Assembly (NCBI RefSeq): GCF_013114825.1
Contig: NZ_JAAVLX010000013.1
Location: forward strand, 62,001-126,000
DNA: 64,000 nucleotides
Direction: 5' to 3'
From: Bradyrhizobium australiense
Lineage (GTDB): Bacteria; Pseudomonadota; Alphaproteobacteria; Rhizobiales; Xanthobacteraceae
The translations under genes and the position numbers were made by a program. The notes beneath the pieces are model-generated. The model made no database searches and was not told where the DNA came from. It worked only from the letters and a program-made list of their open reading frames with translations. This document shows positions 1 to 11,980 of the stretch, one piece after another. Each line of letters opens with the position of its first letter. The first letter of the stretch is position 1.

Positions 1-929
<929 letters not shown>

Positions 930-987
930 TTTTACTCGGCTTTCGCCCCTCGCCGGGGCGAACGCCGTTTTCAGGGTTGCAGTTCTC

Positions 988-1006
988 TTGGTATATGGTA
1001 TGCCAA
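988..1006. promoter_or_regulatory. Imperfect palindrome upstream of sucC, possible operator
   Basis: TTGGTATA, three central bases, then TATGCCAA: 7 of 8 arm positions are complementary. It lies about 57 bases before the sucC start, between mdh and sucC. Its shape resembles GntR/FCD-type operators (TGGTATxCCA-like), but no matching regulator gene is in the window, so the identity of any binding protein is unknown. A GC-rich hairpin-like stretch (GCCCC..GGGGC) sits upstream near 946-960 and could be an mdh transcription end. Confidence 0.35.
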
Positions 1007-1062
1007 CTACCAATGCCGGTGAACTGTAGAACTCGCCGCTAAGGGTTTTGGGGAGCGTCCAG

Positions 1063-2262
<1,200 letters not shown>

Positions 2263-2264
2263 CG

Positions 2265-2741
2265 ATGGCTGACCATCTCGCCGCACCTCAACCGCTGGAA
2301 GAACACCGCCGGCTCGCGGTTTTTGCGGGCGAGTGGGCGGGCGAGGAAGTGGTCTATCCGTCACGTTGGACGGCAGGCGGTCCTGCGACCTCGCATGTGG
2401 TCGCGCGCATTGATCTCAACGGCTTCTACCTGATTCAGGACACCCGCCAGATGCGGGACGGCATGGAGACCTTCGCCACTCACGGCGTGTTCACCTACGA
2501 CCGCGACGACCGGACCTACAAATTGTTTTGGCACGATTCGCTCGGCTACTATTCGCCGGCACCGGCCTCCGGCGGCTGGAGCGGCAAGTCGCTGGTGCTC
2601 GTGCGCGGTTCGCTGCGCGGCAACGCGCGCCACGTCTACGAAGTCGTCGATGACGACAACTACACCATGAAGATCCAGTTCTCGCCTGATGCCGAAGGAT
2701 GGGCCGACGTGCTCACCGGCACGTACCGTCGCATTCATTAA
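2265..2741 (+). CDS. DUF1579-type protein inserted between sucC and sucD
   Basis: A 158-residue protein without signal peptide or membrane segment. It starts with an ATG only two bases after the sucC stop, with the SD-like AAGGGAGG lying inside the end of sucC. The fold-type signature is a lipocalin-like beta-barrel as in DUF1579/THAP4-like proteins: [14 protein letters not shown] near the N-terminus, then repeated beta-strand segments ([28 protein letters not shown]) ending in TGTYRR. Function is unknown. Its position between two subunits of one enzyme is unusual, since sucC and sucD are normally adjacent, and suggests co-expression with the TCA enzymes. Family assignment is from recalled similarity. 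Confidence 0.85.
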   Translation: MADHLAAPQPLEEHRRLAVFAGEWAGEEVVYPSRWTAGGPATSHVVARIDLNGFYLIQDTRQMRDGMETFATHGVFTYDRDDRTYKLFWHDSLGYYSPAPASGGWSGKSLVLVRGSLRGNARHVYEVVDDDNYTMKIQFSPDAEGWADVLTGTYRRIH

Positions 2742-2779
2742 CCCCTCGTTCACGGTCACCGAAGAAAGCGTTCGCAATC

Positions 2780-3664
2780 ATGTCCGTTCTGATCGACAGC
2801 AACACCAAAGTCATCTGCCAGGGTTTTACGGGCAAGAACGGCACGTTCCATTCGGAAGCCGCGATCGCCTATGGCACCAAGATGGTCGGCGGGACTTCGC
2901 CGGGCAAAGGCGGCTCGACCCATCTCGGCCTGCCGGTGTTCGACACCGTTCGCGAGGCGCGCGAGAAGACCGGCGCTGACGCCAGCGTGATCTACGTTCC
3001 GCCGCCGGGCGCGGCGGACGCGATCTGCGAAGCGATCGATGCGGAAATCCCGCTGATCGTCTGCATCACCGAGGGCATTCCGGTGCTCGATATGGTGCGT
3101 GTGAAGCGTTCATTGTCGGGATCGAAATCGCGCCTGATCGGGCCGAACTGCCCGGGCGTGATGACCGCGGGCGAGTGCAAGATCGGCATCATGCCGGCCA
3201 ACATCTTCAAGCCGGGCAGCGTCGGGATCGTTTCCCGTTCGGGCACGTTGACCTATGAGGCCGTGTTCCAGACCACCCAGGAGGGTCTCGGTCAGACCAC
3301 CGCGGTCGGCATCGGCGGCGACCCGGTCAAGGGCACCGAATTCATCGACGTGCTGGAGATGTTCTTGGCCGATCCCAAGACCACCTCGATCATCATGATT
3401 GGTGAAATCGGCGGCTCCGCCGAAGAAGACGCCGCCCAGTTCATCAAGGACGAGGCCAAGCGCGGCCGCAAGAAGCCGATGGTCGGTTTCATCGCCGGCG
3501 TCACCGCACCTCCCGGCCGCCGCATGGGGCATGCTGGCGCGATCATCTCCGGCGGCAAGGGCGACGCCGGATCCAAGACGGCGGCCATGGAACAGGCCGG
3601 AATTACGGTCTCTCCGTCGCCGGCACGGCTAGGACATACCCTTGCCGAAAAGTTGAAGTTCTAA
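2780..3664 (+). CDS. sucD: Succinyl-CoA ligase (ADP-forming) alpha subunit
   Basis: Partner of SucC. The 294-residue protein begins [18 protein letters not shown], the conserved N-terminal CoA-binding strand. GPNCPGVMT and the active-site region [10 protein letters not shown] are present; the His of GHAGAI is the phosphorylated catalytic residue of the family. The frame is open for 27 codons before the chosen ATG, but that stretch overlaps the preceding gene and does not match the family. The gap to the upstream gene is 38 bases and to sucA 136 bases. Confidence 0.98.
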   Translation: MSVLIDSNTKVICQGFTGKNGTFHSEAAIAYGTKMVGGTSPGKGGSTHLGLPVFDTVREAREKTGADASVIYVPPPGAADAICEAIDAEIPLIVCITEGIPVLDMVRVKRSLSGSKSRLIGPNCPGVMTAGECKIGIMPANIFKPGSVGIVSRSGTLTYEAVFQTTQEGLGQTTAVGIGGDPVKGTEFIDVLEMFLADPKTTSIIMIGEIGGSAEEDAAQFIKDEAKRGRKKPMVGFIAGVTAPPGRRMGHAGAIISGGKGDAGSKTAAMEQAGITVSPSPARLGHTLAEKLKF

Positions 3665-3800
3665 TTCAGTCCTTGGTTCTTTTAGGCGCGAATATCCGCC
3701 CTAAATAGGGTAAAGCTTCATTACCGAGCTGGTTCGGGCCTCCCGGACCGGCTACAGCGCCGTTTTCCATGCGCAAAGCGAAACTCACCAGGACGCCATC

Positions 3801-6758
3801 ATGTCTCGCCAGGACGCGAACGCAGCATTTGCCCTCTCCTCATTTTTGCAGGGCACCAACGCCACCTATATCGACGACCTCTACGCCCGCTACGAGCAGG
3901 ACCCCGGCTCGGTCGACAGCGAATGGCAGGAATTCTTCAAGAGCCTGAAGGACACCCCGGCCGACGTCCAGAAAAACGCCGAGGGCCCGTCCTGGGGCCG
4001 CGACAACTGGCCGCTCACGCCGCAGGACGAACTGACCTCGGCGCTGGACGGCAACTGGGTCACTGTCGAGAGGGCCGTCGGCGCCAAGCTGGCCGCCAAG
4101 GCGCAAGCCAAGGGCGCCGAACTGTCCCCTGCCGACGTCAACCAGGCGACGCGCGATTCGGTCCGAGCCCTGATGCTGATCCGCGCCTACCGAATGCGCG
4201 GCCATTTCCACGCCAAGCTCGATCCCCTCGGCATCGAGGCGCCGCGTGATCGCGAAGAGCTCGATCCGCGCACCTATGGCTTCACCGAAGCGGATTTCGA
4301 CCGCAAGATATTCCTCGACCATGTGCTCGGCCTCGAATACGGCACACTGCGCGAGATCGTCGCCATCTGCGAGCGCACTTATTGCCAGACGCTCGGCGTC
4401 GAATTCATGCACATCTCCAACGCCGCGCAGAAGGCCTGGATCCAAGAACGCATCGAGGGTCCGGACAAGGAAATCAGTTTTACGCGCGAAGGACGCCGCG
4501 CGATCCTGAACAAGCTGGTCGAAGCCGAAGGGTTTGAAAAATTCTGCGACCTCAAGTTCACCGGCACCAAGCGCTTCGGCCTCGACGGCGGTGAATCGCT
4601 GATCCCCGCGCTGGAGCAGATCATCAAGCGCGGCGGCAATCTCGGCGTGAAGGAAATCGTCCTGGGCATGCCGCATCGCGGCCGGCTCAACGTGCTGACG
4701 CAAGTGATGGGCAAGCCGCATCGCGCGTTATTTCATGAATTCAAGGGCGGCTCGGTCAACCCGGACGCGGTCGAAGGCTCCGGCGATGTCAAGTACCATC
4801 TGGGCGCATCGTCCGACCGCGAATTTGATGGCAACAAGATCCATCTGTCGCTGACCGCCAACCCGTCGCACCTGGAAATCGTCGATCCCGTCGTGCTCGG
4901 CAAGGTGCGCGCCAAGCAGGACCAGCATGGCGATCCGCCGGATATGCGCATTTCCGTGCTGCCGATGCTGATGCATGGCGACGCGGCGTTTGCAGGGCAG
5001 GGGGTAGTCGCGGAATGCTTCAGCCTATCCGACCTGAAGGGCTATCGCACCGGCGGCTCGCTGCATTTCATCGTCAACAACCAGATCGGCTTCACCACCT
5101 ATCCGCGCTACTCGCGCTCCTCGCCCTATCCGTCCGACGTGGCGAAGATGATCGACGCGCCGATCTTCCATGTGAACGGCGACGATCCGGAAGCGGTGGT
5201 GTTCGCCGCCAAGGTCGCGATCGAATTCCGGCAGAAATTCCACAAGCCGGTCGTGATCGATATGTTCTGCTATCGCAGGCATGGCCATAACGAGGGCGAC
5301 GAGCCGGCGTTCACCCAGCCGGTGATGTACAAGCGCATCGCCTCGCACCCCTCGACGCTGGAGATCTATGCCAAGCGTCTGATCGCCGACGGCGTGATGA
5401 CGGAGGGCGAAGTCGAGAAGGCCAAGGCCGACTGGCGCGCGCGGCTCGATGCCGAGCTTGAGGCAGGTTCCGGCTACAAGCCGAACAAGGCCGACTGGCT
5501 CGATGGCAAATGGGCGGGCTTCAAATCCGCCGACCAGGAAGAGGACGCCCGCCGTGGCGTCACGGGCGTCGATATCACTGTCCTCAAGGATATCGGCCGC
5601 AAGATCACCAAGGTGCCGGACGGCTTCCGGGTTCACCGCACCATCCAGCGCTTCCTGGAAAACCGTGCCAAGGCGATCGACAACGGCGTCGGCATCGACT
5701 GGGCGACCGGCGAGGCGCTGGCGTTCTGCACGCTGCTGCAGGAAGGCCATCACGTCCGGCTGTCGGGACAGGACTCCGAGCGCGGCACCTTCTCGCAGCG
5801 CCATTCGGTGCTGATCGACCAGGAAGACGAGAGCCGCTACACGCCGTTCAACCATCTCGGCCACGACCAGGGCCATTACGAGGTCATCAACTCGCTATTG
5901 TCCGAAGAGGCGGTGCTCGGTTTCGAATACGGCTATTCGCTGGCCGAGCCGAACGCGCTGGCGATGTGGGAAGCGCAGTTCGGCGACTTCGCCAACGGCG
6001 CGCAGGTGCTGTTCGACCAGTTCATCTCTTCGGGCGAGCGCAAATGGCTGCGCATGTCTGGCCTCGTGTGCCTGTTGCCGCATGGCTATGAAGGGCAGGG
6101 ACCGGAGCATTCCTCGGCGCGGCTCGAGCGCTATTTGCAGATGTGCGCCGAAGACAACATGCAGGTGGTGTATCCGACCACGCCGGCGAATTACTTCCAC
6201 GTGCTGCGGCGCCAGTTGCATCGCGAAATTCGCAAGCCCCTGATCATGATGACGCCGAAGTCGCTGCTGCGCCACAAGCGTGCCGTCTCGCGGCTCGACG
6301 AGCTCGGTCGCGATACGACCTTCCATCGTATTCTCTACGATGACGCGCAGATGCTGCCCGACGAGAAGATCAAGCTGGTACCGGACGACAAGATCCGACG
6401 CGTCGTGCTGTGCTCGGGCAAGGTCTACTACGATCTCTACGAGGAGCGCGAAAAGCGCGGCGTCGAGGACATCTACCTGCTTCGCGTCGAGCAGCTCTAT
6501 CCGGTGCCGCTGAAGGCGCTGGTGCAGGAACTCGGCCGCTTCAAGAACGCCGAGGTGGTCTGGTGCCAGGAAGAGCCGCGCAACATGGGCGCGTGGCACT
6601 TCATCGAGCCGTATCTCGAATGGGTGCTGAACCAGATCCACGCGCCGAACCGGCGTCCGCGTTACGCGGGCCGCGCGGCGTCGGCGGCAACTGCCACCGG
6701 TTTGATGTCGAAACACCTGGCGCAGCTCAAGGCGATGCTGGACGAGGCGCTGAACTAG
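3801..6758 (+). CDS. sucA: 2-oxoglutarate dehydrogenase E1 component
   Basis: Thiamine diphosphate-dependent decarboxylase of the 2-oxoglutarate dehydrogenase complex. The 985-residue length is typical. The N-terminal segment (FLQGTNATYIDDLYARYEQDP) is the conserved E1 N-terminus that contacts E2. Further motifs include GMPHRGRLNVL, HLSLTANPSHLE, the TPP/Mg region NGDDPEAV, CYRRHGHNEGDEP, and in the C-terminal half the pyrimidine-binding region (YSLAEPNALAMWEAQFGDF, LLPHGYEGQGPEHSSARLER). It lies 136 bases after sucD and 161 bases before the E2 gene. Confidence 0.98.
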   Translation: MSRQDANAAFALSSFLQGTNATYIDDLYARYEQDPGSVDSEWQEFFKSLKDTPADVQKNAEGPSWGRDNWPLTPQDELTSALDGNWVTVERAVGAKLAAKAQAKGAELSPADVNQATRDSVRALMLIRAYRMRGHFHAKLDPLGIEAPRDREELDPRTYGFTEADFDRKIFLDHVLGLEYGTLREIVAICERTYCQTLGVEFMHISNAAQKAWIQERIEGPDKEISFTREGRRAILNKLVEAEGFEKFCDLKFTGTKRFGLDGGESLIPALEQIIKRGGNLGVKEIVLGMPHRGRLNVLTQVMGKPHRALFHEFKGGSVNPDAVEGSGDVKYHLGASSDREFDGNKIHLSLTANPSHLEIVDPVVLGKVRAKQDQHGDPPDMRISVLPMLMHGDAAFAGQGVVAECFSLSDLKGYRTGGSLHFIVNNQIGFTTYPRYSRSSPYPSDVAKMIDAPIFHVNGDDPEAVVFAAKVAIEFRQKFHKPVVIDMFCYRRHGHNEGDEPAFTQPVMYKRIASHPSTLEIYAKRLIADGVMTEGEVEKAKADWRARLDAELEAGSGYKPNKADWLDGKWAGFKSADQEEDARRGVTGVDITVLKDIGRKITKVPDGFRVHRTIQRFLENRAKAIDNGVGIDWATGEALAFCTLLQEGHHVRLSGQDSERGTFSQRHSVLIDQEDESRYTPFNHLGHDQGHYEVINSLLSEEAVLGFEYGYSLAEPNALAMWEAQFGDFANGAQVLFDQFISSGERKWLRMSGLVCLLPHGYEGQGPEHSSARLERYLQMCAEDNMQVVYPTTPANYFHVLRRQLHREIRKPLIMMTPKSLLRHKRAVSRLDELGRDTTFHRILYDDAQMLPDEKIKLVPDDKIRRVVLCSGKVYYDLYEEREKRGVEDIYLLRVEQLYPVPLKALVQELGRFKNAEVVWCQEEPRNMGAWHFIEPYLEWVLNQIHAPNRRPRYAGRAASAATATGLMSKHLAQLKAMLDEALN

Positions 6759-6765
6759 GAAACCC

Positions 6766-6873
6766 GTCATGCCCCGCGAATGCGGGGCATCCAGTACGCC
6801 GCGCCGTTAGAACTTAATCGTGACCGTCCCGGCGTACTGGATCGCCCGCTCCAGTGCACAAGGCGGGCGATGA
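6766..6873. repeat. Dispersed palindromic repeat, family A, copy 1
   Basis: Non-coding element between sucA and sucB. It contains a perfect GCCCCGC/GCGGGGC hairpin (6771-6788) and the converging ends CATCCAGTACGCC and GGCGTACTGGATCGCCCGC. The same two ends recur in the opposite orientation at 11125-11262. Such elements are common between genes in Bradyrhizobium. Here it sits inside what should be a single sucA-sucB transcript, so it may act as an mRNA hairpin. Confidence 0.75.
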
Positions 6874-6919
6874 CCACATTGGAATTGATGACGCTTAAGG
6901 TTGCTGAGGAAACCATACC

Positions 6920-8164
6920 ATGACTGAAATTCGTGTTCCGACGCTCGGCGAGTCCGTGACAGAAGCCACCATCGGCCGCTGGTTCAAGAAGGCCGGCGAG
7001 GCGGTGGCGGTGGACGAGCCGTTGGTCGAGCTCGAGACCGACAAGGTCACCATCGAAGTGCCGGCGCCGTCCGCCGGCGTGCTCGGCGAGATCGCGGCCA
7101 AGGACGGCGAGACCGTCGCCGTCGGCGCGCTGCTCGGGCAGATCAACGACGGGGCGGCGGGCGCCAAGCCGGCCGCGGCCGCGCCTGCGCCCGCCAGGGC
7201 CGCCGCCCCGGCTGCAGCGCCCGCCCCACCGCCTGCCGCGGCTCCGAAGGCGCTGGTATCGGACGCGCCGCTGGCGCCGTCGGTTCGCAAACTCTCCGCC
7301 GAGAGCGGTATCGATGCCGCGACCGTGCCAGGCTCCGGCAAGGACGGCCGCGTCACCAAGGGCGACATGCTGGCCGCGATCGAGAAGGCGGCTTCAGCGC
7401 CGACCCCGGTCAATCAGCCGGCCGCTTCCGTGCAGGTGCGCGCACCGTCGCCGGCCGATGACGCCGCGCGCGAGGAGCGCGTAAAGATGACGCGGCTGCG
7501 CCAGACCATCGCGCGGCGGCTGAAGGATGTGCAGAACACGGCCGCGATGCTGACGACCTTCAACGAGGTCGACATGAGCCACATCATGGCGATGCGCGCG
7601 CAGTACAAGGACGTGTTCGAGAAGAAGCACGGCAGCAAGCTCGGCTTCATGGGTTTCTTCACCAAGGCCGTGGTGCAGGCGCTGAAGGACATCCCGGCCG
7701 TCAACGCCGAGATCGATGGCTCTGACCTGATCTACAAGAACTACTACCACATCGGCGTCGCCGTCGGCACCGATAAGGGCCTGGTCGTGCCCGTGGTCCG
7801 TGACTGCGACCACAAGTCGATCTCCGACATTGAAAAATCGATCGCCGATTTCGGCCGCCGCGCCCGCGATGGCCAGCTCAAGATCGACGAGATGCAGGGC
7901 GGCACCTTCACCATCACCAACGGCGGCATCTACGGCTCGCTGATGTCGACGCCGATCCTCAACGCGCCGCAGTCCGGAATTTTGGGCATGCACAAGATCC
8001 AGGAGCGGCCGATGGTGGTCGGCGGCAAGATCGAGGTGCGCCCGATGATGTATCTGGCGCTGTCCTACGATCACCGCGTGATCGACGGCAAGGAAGCGGT
8101 GACGTTCCTGGTCCGCGTCAAGGAAAGCCTGGAGGATCCGGCGCGTCTGGTGCTGGATCTCTGA
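6920..8164 (+). CDS. sucB: 2-oxoglutarate dehydrogenase E2, dihydrolipoyllysine succinyltransferase
   Basis: Core acyltransferase of the complex, transferring the succinyl group to CoA. The 414-residue protein has one lipoyl domain at about residues 2-76, with the lipoyl-Lys in [11 protein letters not shown], and an Ala/Pro-rich linker (about 80-115). A peripheral-subunit-binding domain ([13 protein letters not shown]...GRVTKGDM, about 117-155) and a catalytic domain ending with the [13 protein letters not shown] active-site motif (His/Asp) follow. A single lipoyl domain with succinyl-type sequence separates it from pyruvate dehydrogenase E2. Confidence 0.97.
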   Translation: MTEIRVPTLGESVTEATIGRWFKKAGEAVAVDEPLVELETDKVTIEVPAPSAGVLGEIAAKDGETVAVGALLGQINDGAAGAKPAAAAPAPARAAAPAAAPAPPPAAAPKALVSDAPLAPSVRKLSAESGIDAATVPGSGKDGRVTKGDMLAAIEKAASAPTPVNQPAASVQVRAPSPADDAAREERVKMTRLRQTIARRLKDVQNTAAMLTTFNEVDMSHIMAMRAQYKDVFEKKHGSKLGFMGFFTKAVVQALKDIPAVNAEIDGSDLIYKNYYHIGVAVGTDKGLVVPVVRDCDHKSISDIEKSIADFGRRARDGQLKIDEMQGGTFTITNGGIYGSLMSTPILNAPQSGILGMHKIQERPMVVGGKIEVRPMMYLALSYDHRVIDGKEAVTFLVRVKESLEDPARLVLDL

Positions 8165-8246
8165 AATATTCGACCTGCCGGCGTTGGCGTTCGAGGCCTG
8201 CGCCCGCGAGCCGTGGATCGATGCGCGTTGATTTGTGGGGGCTGAT

Positions 8247-8993
8247 GTGACGGACAAGGTTGTTGTGATCACCGGCGGCAGCCGCGGCATTGGCCGCGCC
8301 GCCGCGCTCGCCTCCGCCGCGCGCGGCTTCCGCGTCGTGGTCGGCTACGTCAGCAATGAAGCGGCGGCGAAGGAAGTCGTCTCGGAGATCGAGCGCAAGA
8401 ACGGCAAGGCCATTGCCGTGAAATGCGATGTCGGCAGCGAGGCGGACATTCTCGCGCTGTTCAAGGCGGCGGACGAATTCGGAACGTTAGGGGCGCTCGT
8501 CAACAATGCCGGCATTGTTGGCCCATCGATACGGGTCGAGGATATGTCGGCCGAACGCATCCAGCGCATGATGGCGGTGAACGTCACCGGCAGCATCTTA
8601 TGCGCGCGCGAGGCGGTGAAGCGGATGTCGACCCGCAACGGCGGCGCGGGCGGCGCCATCGTCAATCTTTCCTCGGTCGCGGCGAAACTCGGTTCGCCCA
8701 GCACGTATGTCGATTATGCGGCGTCCAAGGGCGCGGTGGATTCCTTCACCGTCGGCCTCGGTCACGAGGTTGCCGGCGAGGGCATTCGCGTCGTTGCGAT
8801 CCGGCCCGGCCTGATCGATACGGAGATTCATGCTTCCGGTGGCGAACCCGATCGCGCGCACCGGCTGGCGCATATGGTGCCGATGAAGCGCGTCGGCACC
8901 GCGGACGAAATCGCCAATGCCATCGTTTGGCTGATCTCGGACGAGGCGTCCTACGTCACCAGTGCCATCCTTGATGTGTCGGGCGGGCGGTAA
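8247..8993 (+). CDS. Short-chain dehydrogenase/reductase
   Basis: NAD(P)-dependent oxidoreductase of the classical SDR family, about 248 residues. Motifs are the cofactor loop TGGSRGIG near residue 11, NNAG, a catalytic Ser in NLSSVAAK, Tyr and Lys in DYAASKGA (Y-x3-K), and the C-terminal SYVTSAILDVSGG. The start is a GTG at 8247 after a GGGGG run; a second GTG 12 bases upstream is in frame. Substrate is not evident; sugar- or acyl-type dehydrogenases look similar. It sits between sucB and lpdA, so it is probably co-transcribed with the complex. Confidence 0.9.
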   Translation: MTDKVVVITGGSRGIGRAAALASAARGFRVVVGYVSNEAAAKEVVSEIERKNGKAIAVKCDVGSEADILALFKAADEFGTLGALVNNAGIVGPSIRVEDMSAERIQRMMAVNVTGSILCAREAVKRMSTRNGGAGGAIVNLSSVAAKLGSPSTYVDYAASKGAVDSFTVGLGHEVAGEGIRVVAIRPGLIDTEIHASGGEPDRAHRLAHMVPMKRVGTADEIANAIVWLISDEASYVTSAILDVSGGR

Positions 8994-9027
8994 TACCTGA
9001 CATTTTTCTCAGCTACAGGACTTCATC

Positions 9028-10428
9028 ATGGCTACCTACGATCTCGTCGTCATCGGCACCGGTCCGGGCGGATATGTCTGCGCGGTGCGCGCGGCGCAAC
9101 TCGGCATGAAGGTCGCCGTGGTCGAGAAGAACGCAACGCTCGGCGGCACCTGCCTCAACGTCGGCTGCATGCCGTCGAAGGCGCTGCTGCATGCTTCCGA
9201 AATGTTCGAGGAGGCCGCGCATTCCTTTGCCAAGATGGGCGTCAGCGTTTCCGCGCCAAAACTCGATCTGCCCTCGATGATGAATTTCAAGCAGCAGGGC
9301 ATCGACGGCAATGTCAAGGGCGTCGAGTTCCTGATGAAGAAGAACAAGATCGACGTTCTCTATGGCGCCGGCAAGATTCTCGGCGCCGGCAAGGTTGAGA
9401 TCAGCGGCAACGGCAAGTCACAGACGGTGGACACCAAAAATATCGTCATTGCCACCGGCTCCGATATTGCGCGACTGAAGGGCATCGAGATCGACGAGAA
9501 GCGCATCGTGTCGTCGACTGGAGCGCTGTCGCTCGAGAGGGTGCCGGAGAAGCTTCTGGTCATCGGCGCGGGCGTGATCGGACTCGAGCTCGGCTCGGTC
9601 TGGAAACGGCTTGGCGCCGAGGTCATGGTCGTGGAATTCCTCGATCGCATCCTGCCCGGCATGGACGGGGAAGTCGCAAAGCAATTCCAGCGCATACTCG
9701 AAAAGCAGGGCTTTGCATTCAAGCTCGGCGCTAAAGTGACCGCCGTCGATGCTTCCGGCAAGACGTTGAAGGCGACGGTGGAGCCAGCGGCCGGTGGCAC
9801 GGCGGCGACGATCGAGACTGACGTGGTGCTGGTCTGCATCGGCCGCGTGCCTTACACCGACGGGCTCGGGTGCAAGGAAGCCGGCATCGCGCTCGACAAC
9901 CGCGGCCGCGTGCAGATCGATGCGCATTTTTCGACTAGCGTGAAGGGCGTCTATGCGATCGGCGACGTGGTAGCCGGACCGATGCTCGCACACAAGGCCG
10001 AGGACGAAGGCGTCGCCTGCGCCGAAATCATCGCCGGGCAAGCGGGCCACGTGAACTACGATGTTATCCCAGGCGTCGTGTATACCACGCCGGAAGTGTC
10101 GTCGGTCGGCAAGACCGAGGAAGAGCTGAAGCAGGCCGGCGTCGCCTACACCTCAGGCAAATTCCCGTTCACCGCCAACGGTCGCTCCAAGGTCAACCAG
10201 ACCACTGACGGTTTTGTGAAGATTCTGGCAGATGCAAAAACCGATCGCGTGCTTGGCGTACACATTGTCGGCCGCGAAGCCGGCGAAATGATCCATGAAG
10301 CCGCCGTCCTGATGGAATTCGGCGGCTCCGCCGAGGATTTGGCACGCACATGCCATGCCCACCCGACGCGTTCGGAAGCCATCAAGGAAGCCGCGCTTGC
10401 GGTCGGCAAGCGCGCCATCCATATGTGA
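9028..10428 (+). CDS. lpdA: Dihydrolipoyl dehydrogenase (E3)
   Basis: Flavoprotein that reoxidises the lipoyl group of E2 with NAD. The 466-residue protein has an FAD-binding GxGxxG at residues 9-14 (GTGPGG), the redox-active disulfide in [16 protein letters not shown], the NAD-binding [13 protein letters not shown], the second FAD motif YAIGDV, and the C-terminal dimer/active-site HAHPTRSE with the catalytic His and Glu. It ends the TCA-complex cluster. Confidence 0.98.
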   Translation: MATYDLVVIGTGPGGYVCAVRAAQLGMKVAVVEKNATLGGTCLNVGCMPSKALLHASEMFEEAAHSFAKMGVSVSAPKLDLPSMMNFKQQGIDGNVKGVEFLMKKNKIDVLYGAGKILGAGKVEISGNGKSQTVDTKNIVIATGSDIARLKGIEIDEKRIVSSTGALSLERVPEKLLVIGAGVIGLELGSVWKRLGAEVMVVEFLDRILPGMDGEVAKQFQRILEKQGFAFKLGAKVTAVDASGKTLKATVEPAAGGTAATIETDVVLVCIGRVPYTDGLGCKEAGIALDNRGRVQIDAHFSTSVKGVYAIGDVVAGPMLAHKAEDEGVACAEIIAGQAGHVNYDVIPGVVYTTPEVSSVGKTEEELKQAGVAYTSGKFPFTANGRSKVNQTTDGFVKILADAKTDRVLGVHIVGREAGEMIHEAAVLMEFGGSAEDLARTCHAHPTRSEAIKEAALAVGKRAIHM

Positions 10429-10565
10429 TCGACACCCGGTACATACCGGGTAGAGCATGATTGAAGAAAGCGGCTATCCGTTCTCGAAAGGGCCATGCTT
10501 TGAACAAGGAGATGGAGCGGGGCGATCAATTAATGGACGTCATTCCGCTCTAGAGATCACGATCG

Positions 10566-11096
10566 ATGATGCGCCGCCTGTTACAGCCGTTTTGGGTCTT
10601 GCTTGCGGTCATCTTTCTGATCGAAGCTTGGCTGTGGGATCATCTCGAGCCGATCGTCGAGCGCATCGTTGCGCTGATCCCGCTCCGCGCCTTCAAGCAA
10701 TGGCTGTCCGATCGTGTCGATGCGCTGTCGCCGGCGATGACGCTGATCGTGTTTGCGGTGCCTGTCATCCCGCTGTTTCCGCTCAAGCTGGTCGGCCTGT
10801 GGCTGCTGGCGAACGAACATTGGGTGAGCGCTGCCACCGTCATCGTGCTCGGCAAATTTGTCGGCGTCGGCGTCACCGCGTTCATCTTCGATGTGACGCG
10901 CGCAAAGCTGCTGCAGATGGCGTGGTTCAAAAAGACCTATGAGTTCATCATGGCGATGCGCGCCAAGGCGGCCGTCCTGGTCTATCCAATCAAGCAGCGC
11001 ATCCGGGAAATCCTGCGCGGAGACGGCGACAGCTGGTCATCCCGCACGCTGCGGCTGATCGCGCGCTTCCGCAAGAGCGTGCACGAAGCGCGGTAG
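10566..11096 (+). CDS. Uncharacterised inner-membrane protein
   Basis: A 176-residue protein with about three hydrophobic segments: residues 8-25 (FWVLLAVIFLIEAWLW), about 58-82 (MTLIVFAVPVIPLFPLKLVGLWLLA) and 87-107 (ATVIVLGKFVGVGVTAFIF). The C-terminal tail is basic and probably cytoplasmic. Two consecutive ATG codons open the frame; either could be the start. No family function is recognised. It is not obviously tied to lpdA, from which 137 bases separate it; that gap holds a degenerate inverted sequence starting AGAGCATGATT and ending near CGCTCTAGAG. Confidence 0.8.
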   Translation: MMRRLLQPFWVLLAVIFLIEAWLWDHLEPIVERIVALIPLRAFKQWLSDRVDALSPAMTLIVFAVPVIPLFPLKLVGLWLLANEHWVSAATVIVLGKFVGVGVTAFIFDVTRAKLLQMAWFKKTYEFIMAMRAKAAVLVYPIKQRIREILRGDGDSWSSRTLRLIARFRKSVHEAR

Positions 11097-11124
11097 GGCT
11101 CCTCGCTGTCATCGCTCGCCAATG

Positions 11125-11262
11125 GGTCGCGCGAACGCGCGCCCGATGACAGGCTCCGGCGGGCGATCCAGTATCCGAGAGATATCAGCGCTTGAGCCGA
11201 GAAGCCGCGGCGTACTGGATGCCCCGCCCTCGCGGGGCACGACAGCGAAAGCAGTCGGACGA
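11125..11262. repeat. Dispersed palindromic repeat, family A, copy 2 (inverted)
   Basis: Contains GGCGGGCGATCCAGTA and GGCGTACTGGATGCCCCGCC followed by a GCGGGGC arm, that is, the same ends as the copy at 6766-6873 but in reverse orientation. It lies between two convergent genes (membrane protein on +, DUF4337-type gene on -), where a folded RNA could stop transcription from both sides. Confidence 0.75.
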
Positions 11263-11272
11263 GCCGTGCCGT

Positions 11273-11866
11273 TCAATGCAGATGCAGCAGATGCGGCGCG
11301 TAGAGGCCGAGCGCGGTGATGCCGATGCCCGCGACTGCCAATATGCCGGATACCCAGGCCAGAACGATCATGCCGGTGATGATGGTGGCGGACGCCAGCA
11401 CGATGCCGATCTGGAAGGCGGCCGAGGCGATTTCGTAGTGGTGATATTTTGCAGTGGCCTCGTCGCGCTCGTGCTCGGCGTGCTTGGCGCGTTTTGCCAG
11501 CTCTTCCGAACCTTCGCCGGTCTCCGGCTCCGAGCGATAACGCTGCGCAGTCTTGTTCCAGTCGTCGATCTGCTTCTGCAGCGCCGCCTTGGCGACGTCA
11601 TCGCTGACGGTCCCAAGGCTGAGCTTGGCGTGTTCGGCGGTGGCCTGCACCACAGTGCGGCGGATGCTCTTGGCTTGGAAGAATGCCCAGAGGTTCGAAG
11701 CCTCGACATTCTTGCTGATGGCTTCGGTCTGCGCGCCCTTGCCCAGCGTTTCCGACAGCGCCAGAAACAGGGCGATCACGGCGATCAGCAATGCGATCTT
11801 CTTGTTCGAGCCCGAAGCGTGCTCAGCATGCTCCGCATGCTCCATGCTTTCATGTGCGCCGCCCAT
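11273..11866 (-). CDS. DUF4337-type membrane protein
   Basis: A 197-residue protein with a His/Glu-rich soluble N-terminus (MGGAHESMEHAEHAEHAS) and a hydrophobic segment at about 24-38 (IALLIAVIALFLALS). A central coiled-coil/helical region with charged residues follows, then two C-terminal hydrophobic segments (GIVLASATIITGMIVLAW and ILAVAGIGITALGLY) and a HLLHLH end. This arrangement matches the DUF4337 family. The ATG is preceded by AGGAGGGG at ideal spacing, which decides the start over an upstream in-frame ATG. Function unknown. Confidence 0.85.
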   Translation of the reverse strand: MGGAHESMEHAEHAEHASGSNKKIALLIAVIALFLALSETLGKGAQTEAISKNVEASNLWAFFQAKSIRRTVVQATAEHAKLSLGTVSDDVAKAALQKQIDDWNKTAQRYRSEPETGEGSEELAKRAKHAEHERDEATAKYHHYEIASAAFQIGIVLASATIITGMIVLAWVSGILAVAGIGITALGLYAPHLLHLH

Positions 11867-11980
11867 GATTCCCCTCCTGGTAATGAATGGCGCACGATTG
11901 CCGAACCGCAATGCGAGCGCAAGAGGCTAGCTAAGGAAGCCATCGGTGTGACGGGAGTATGTCAGCAGGAAGCGCAGGCG

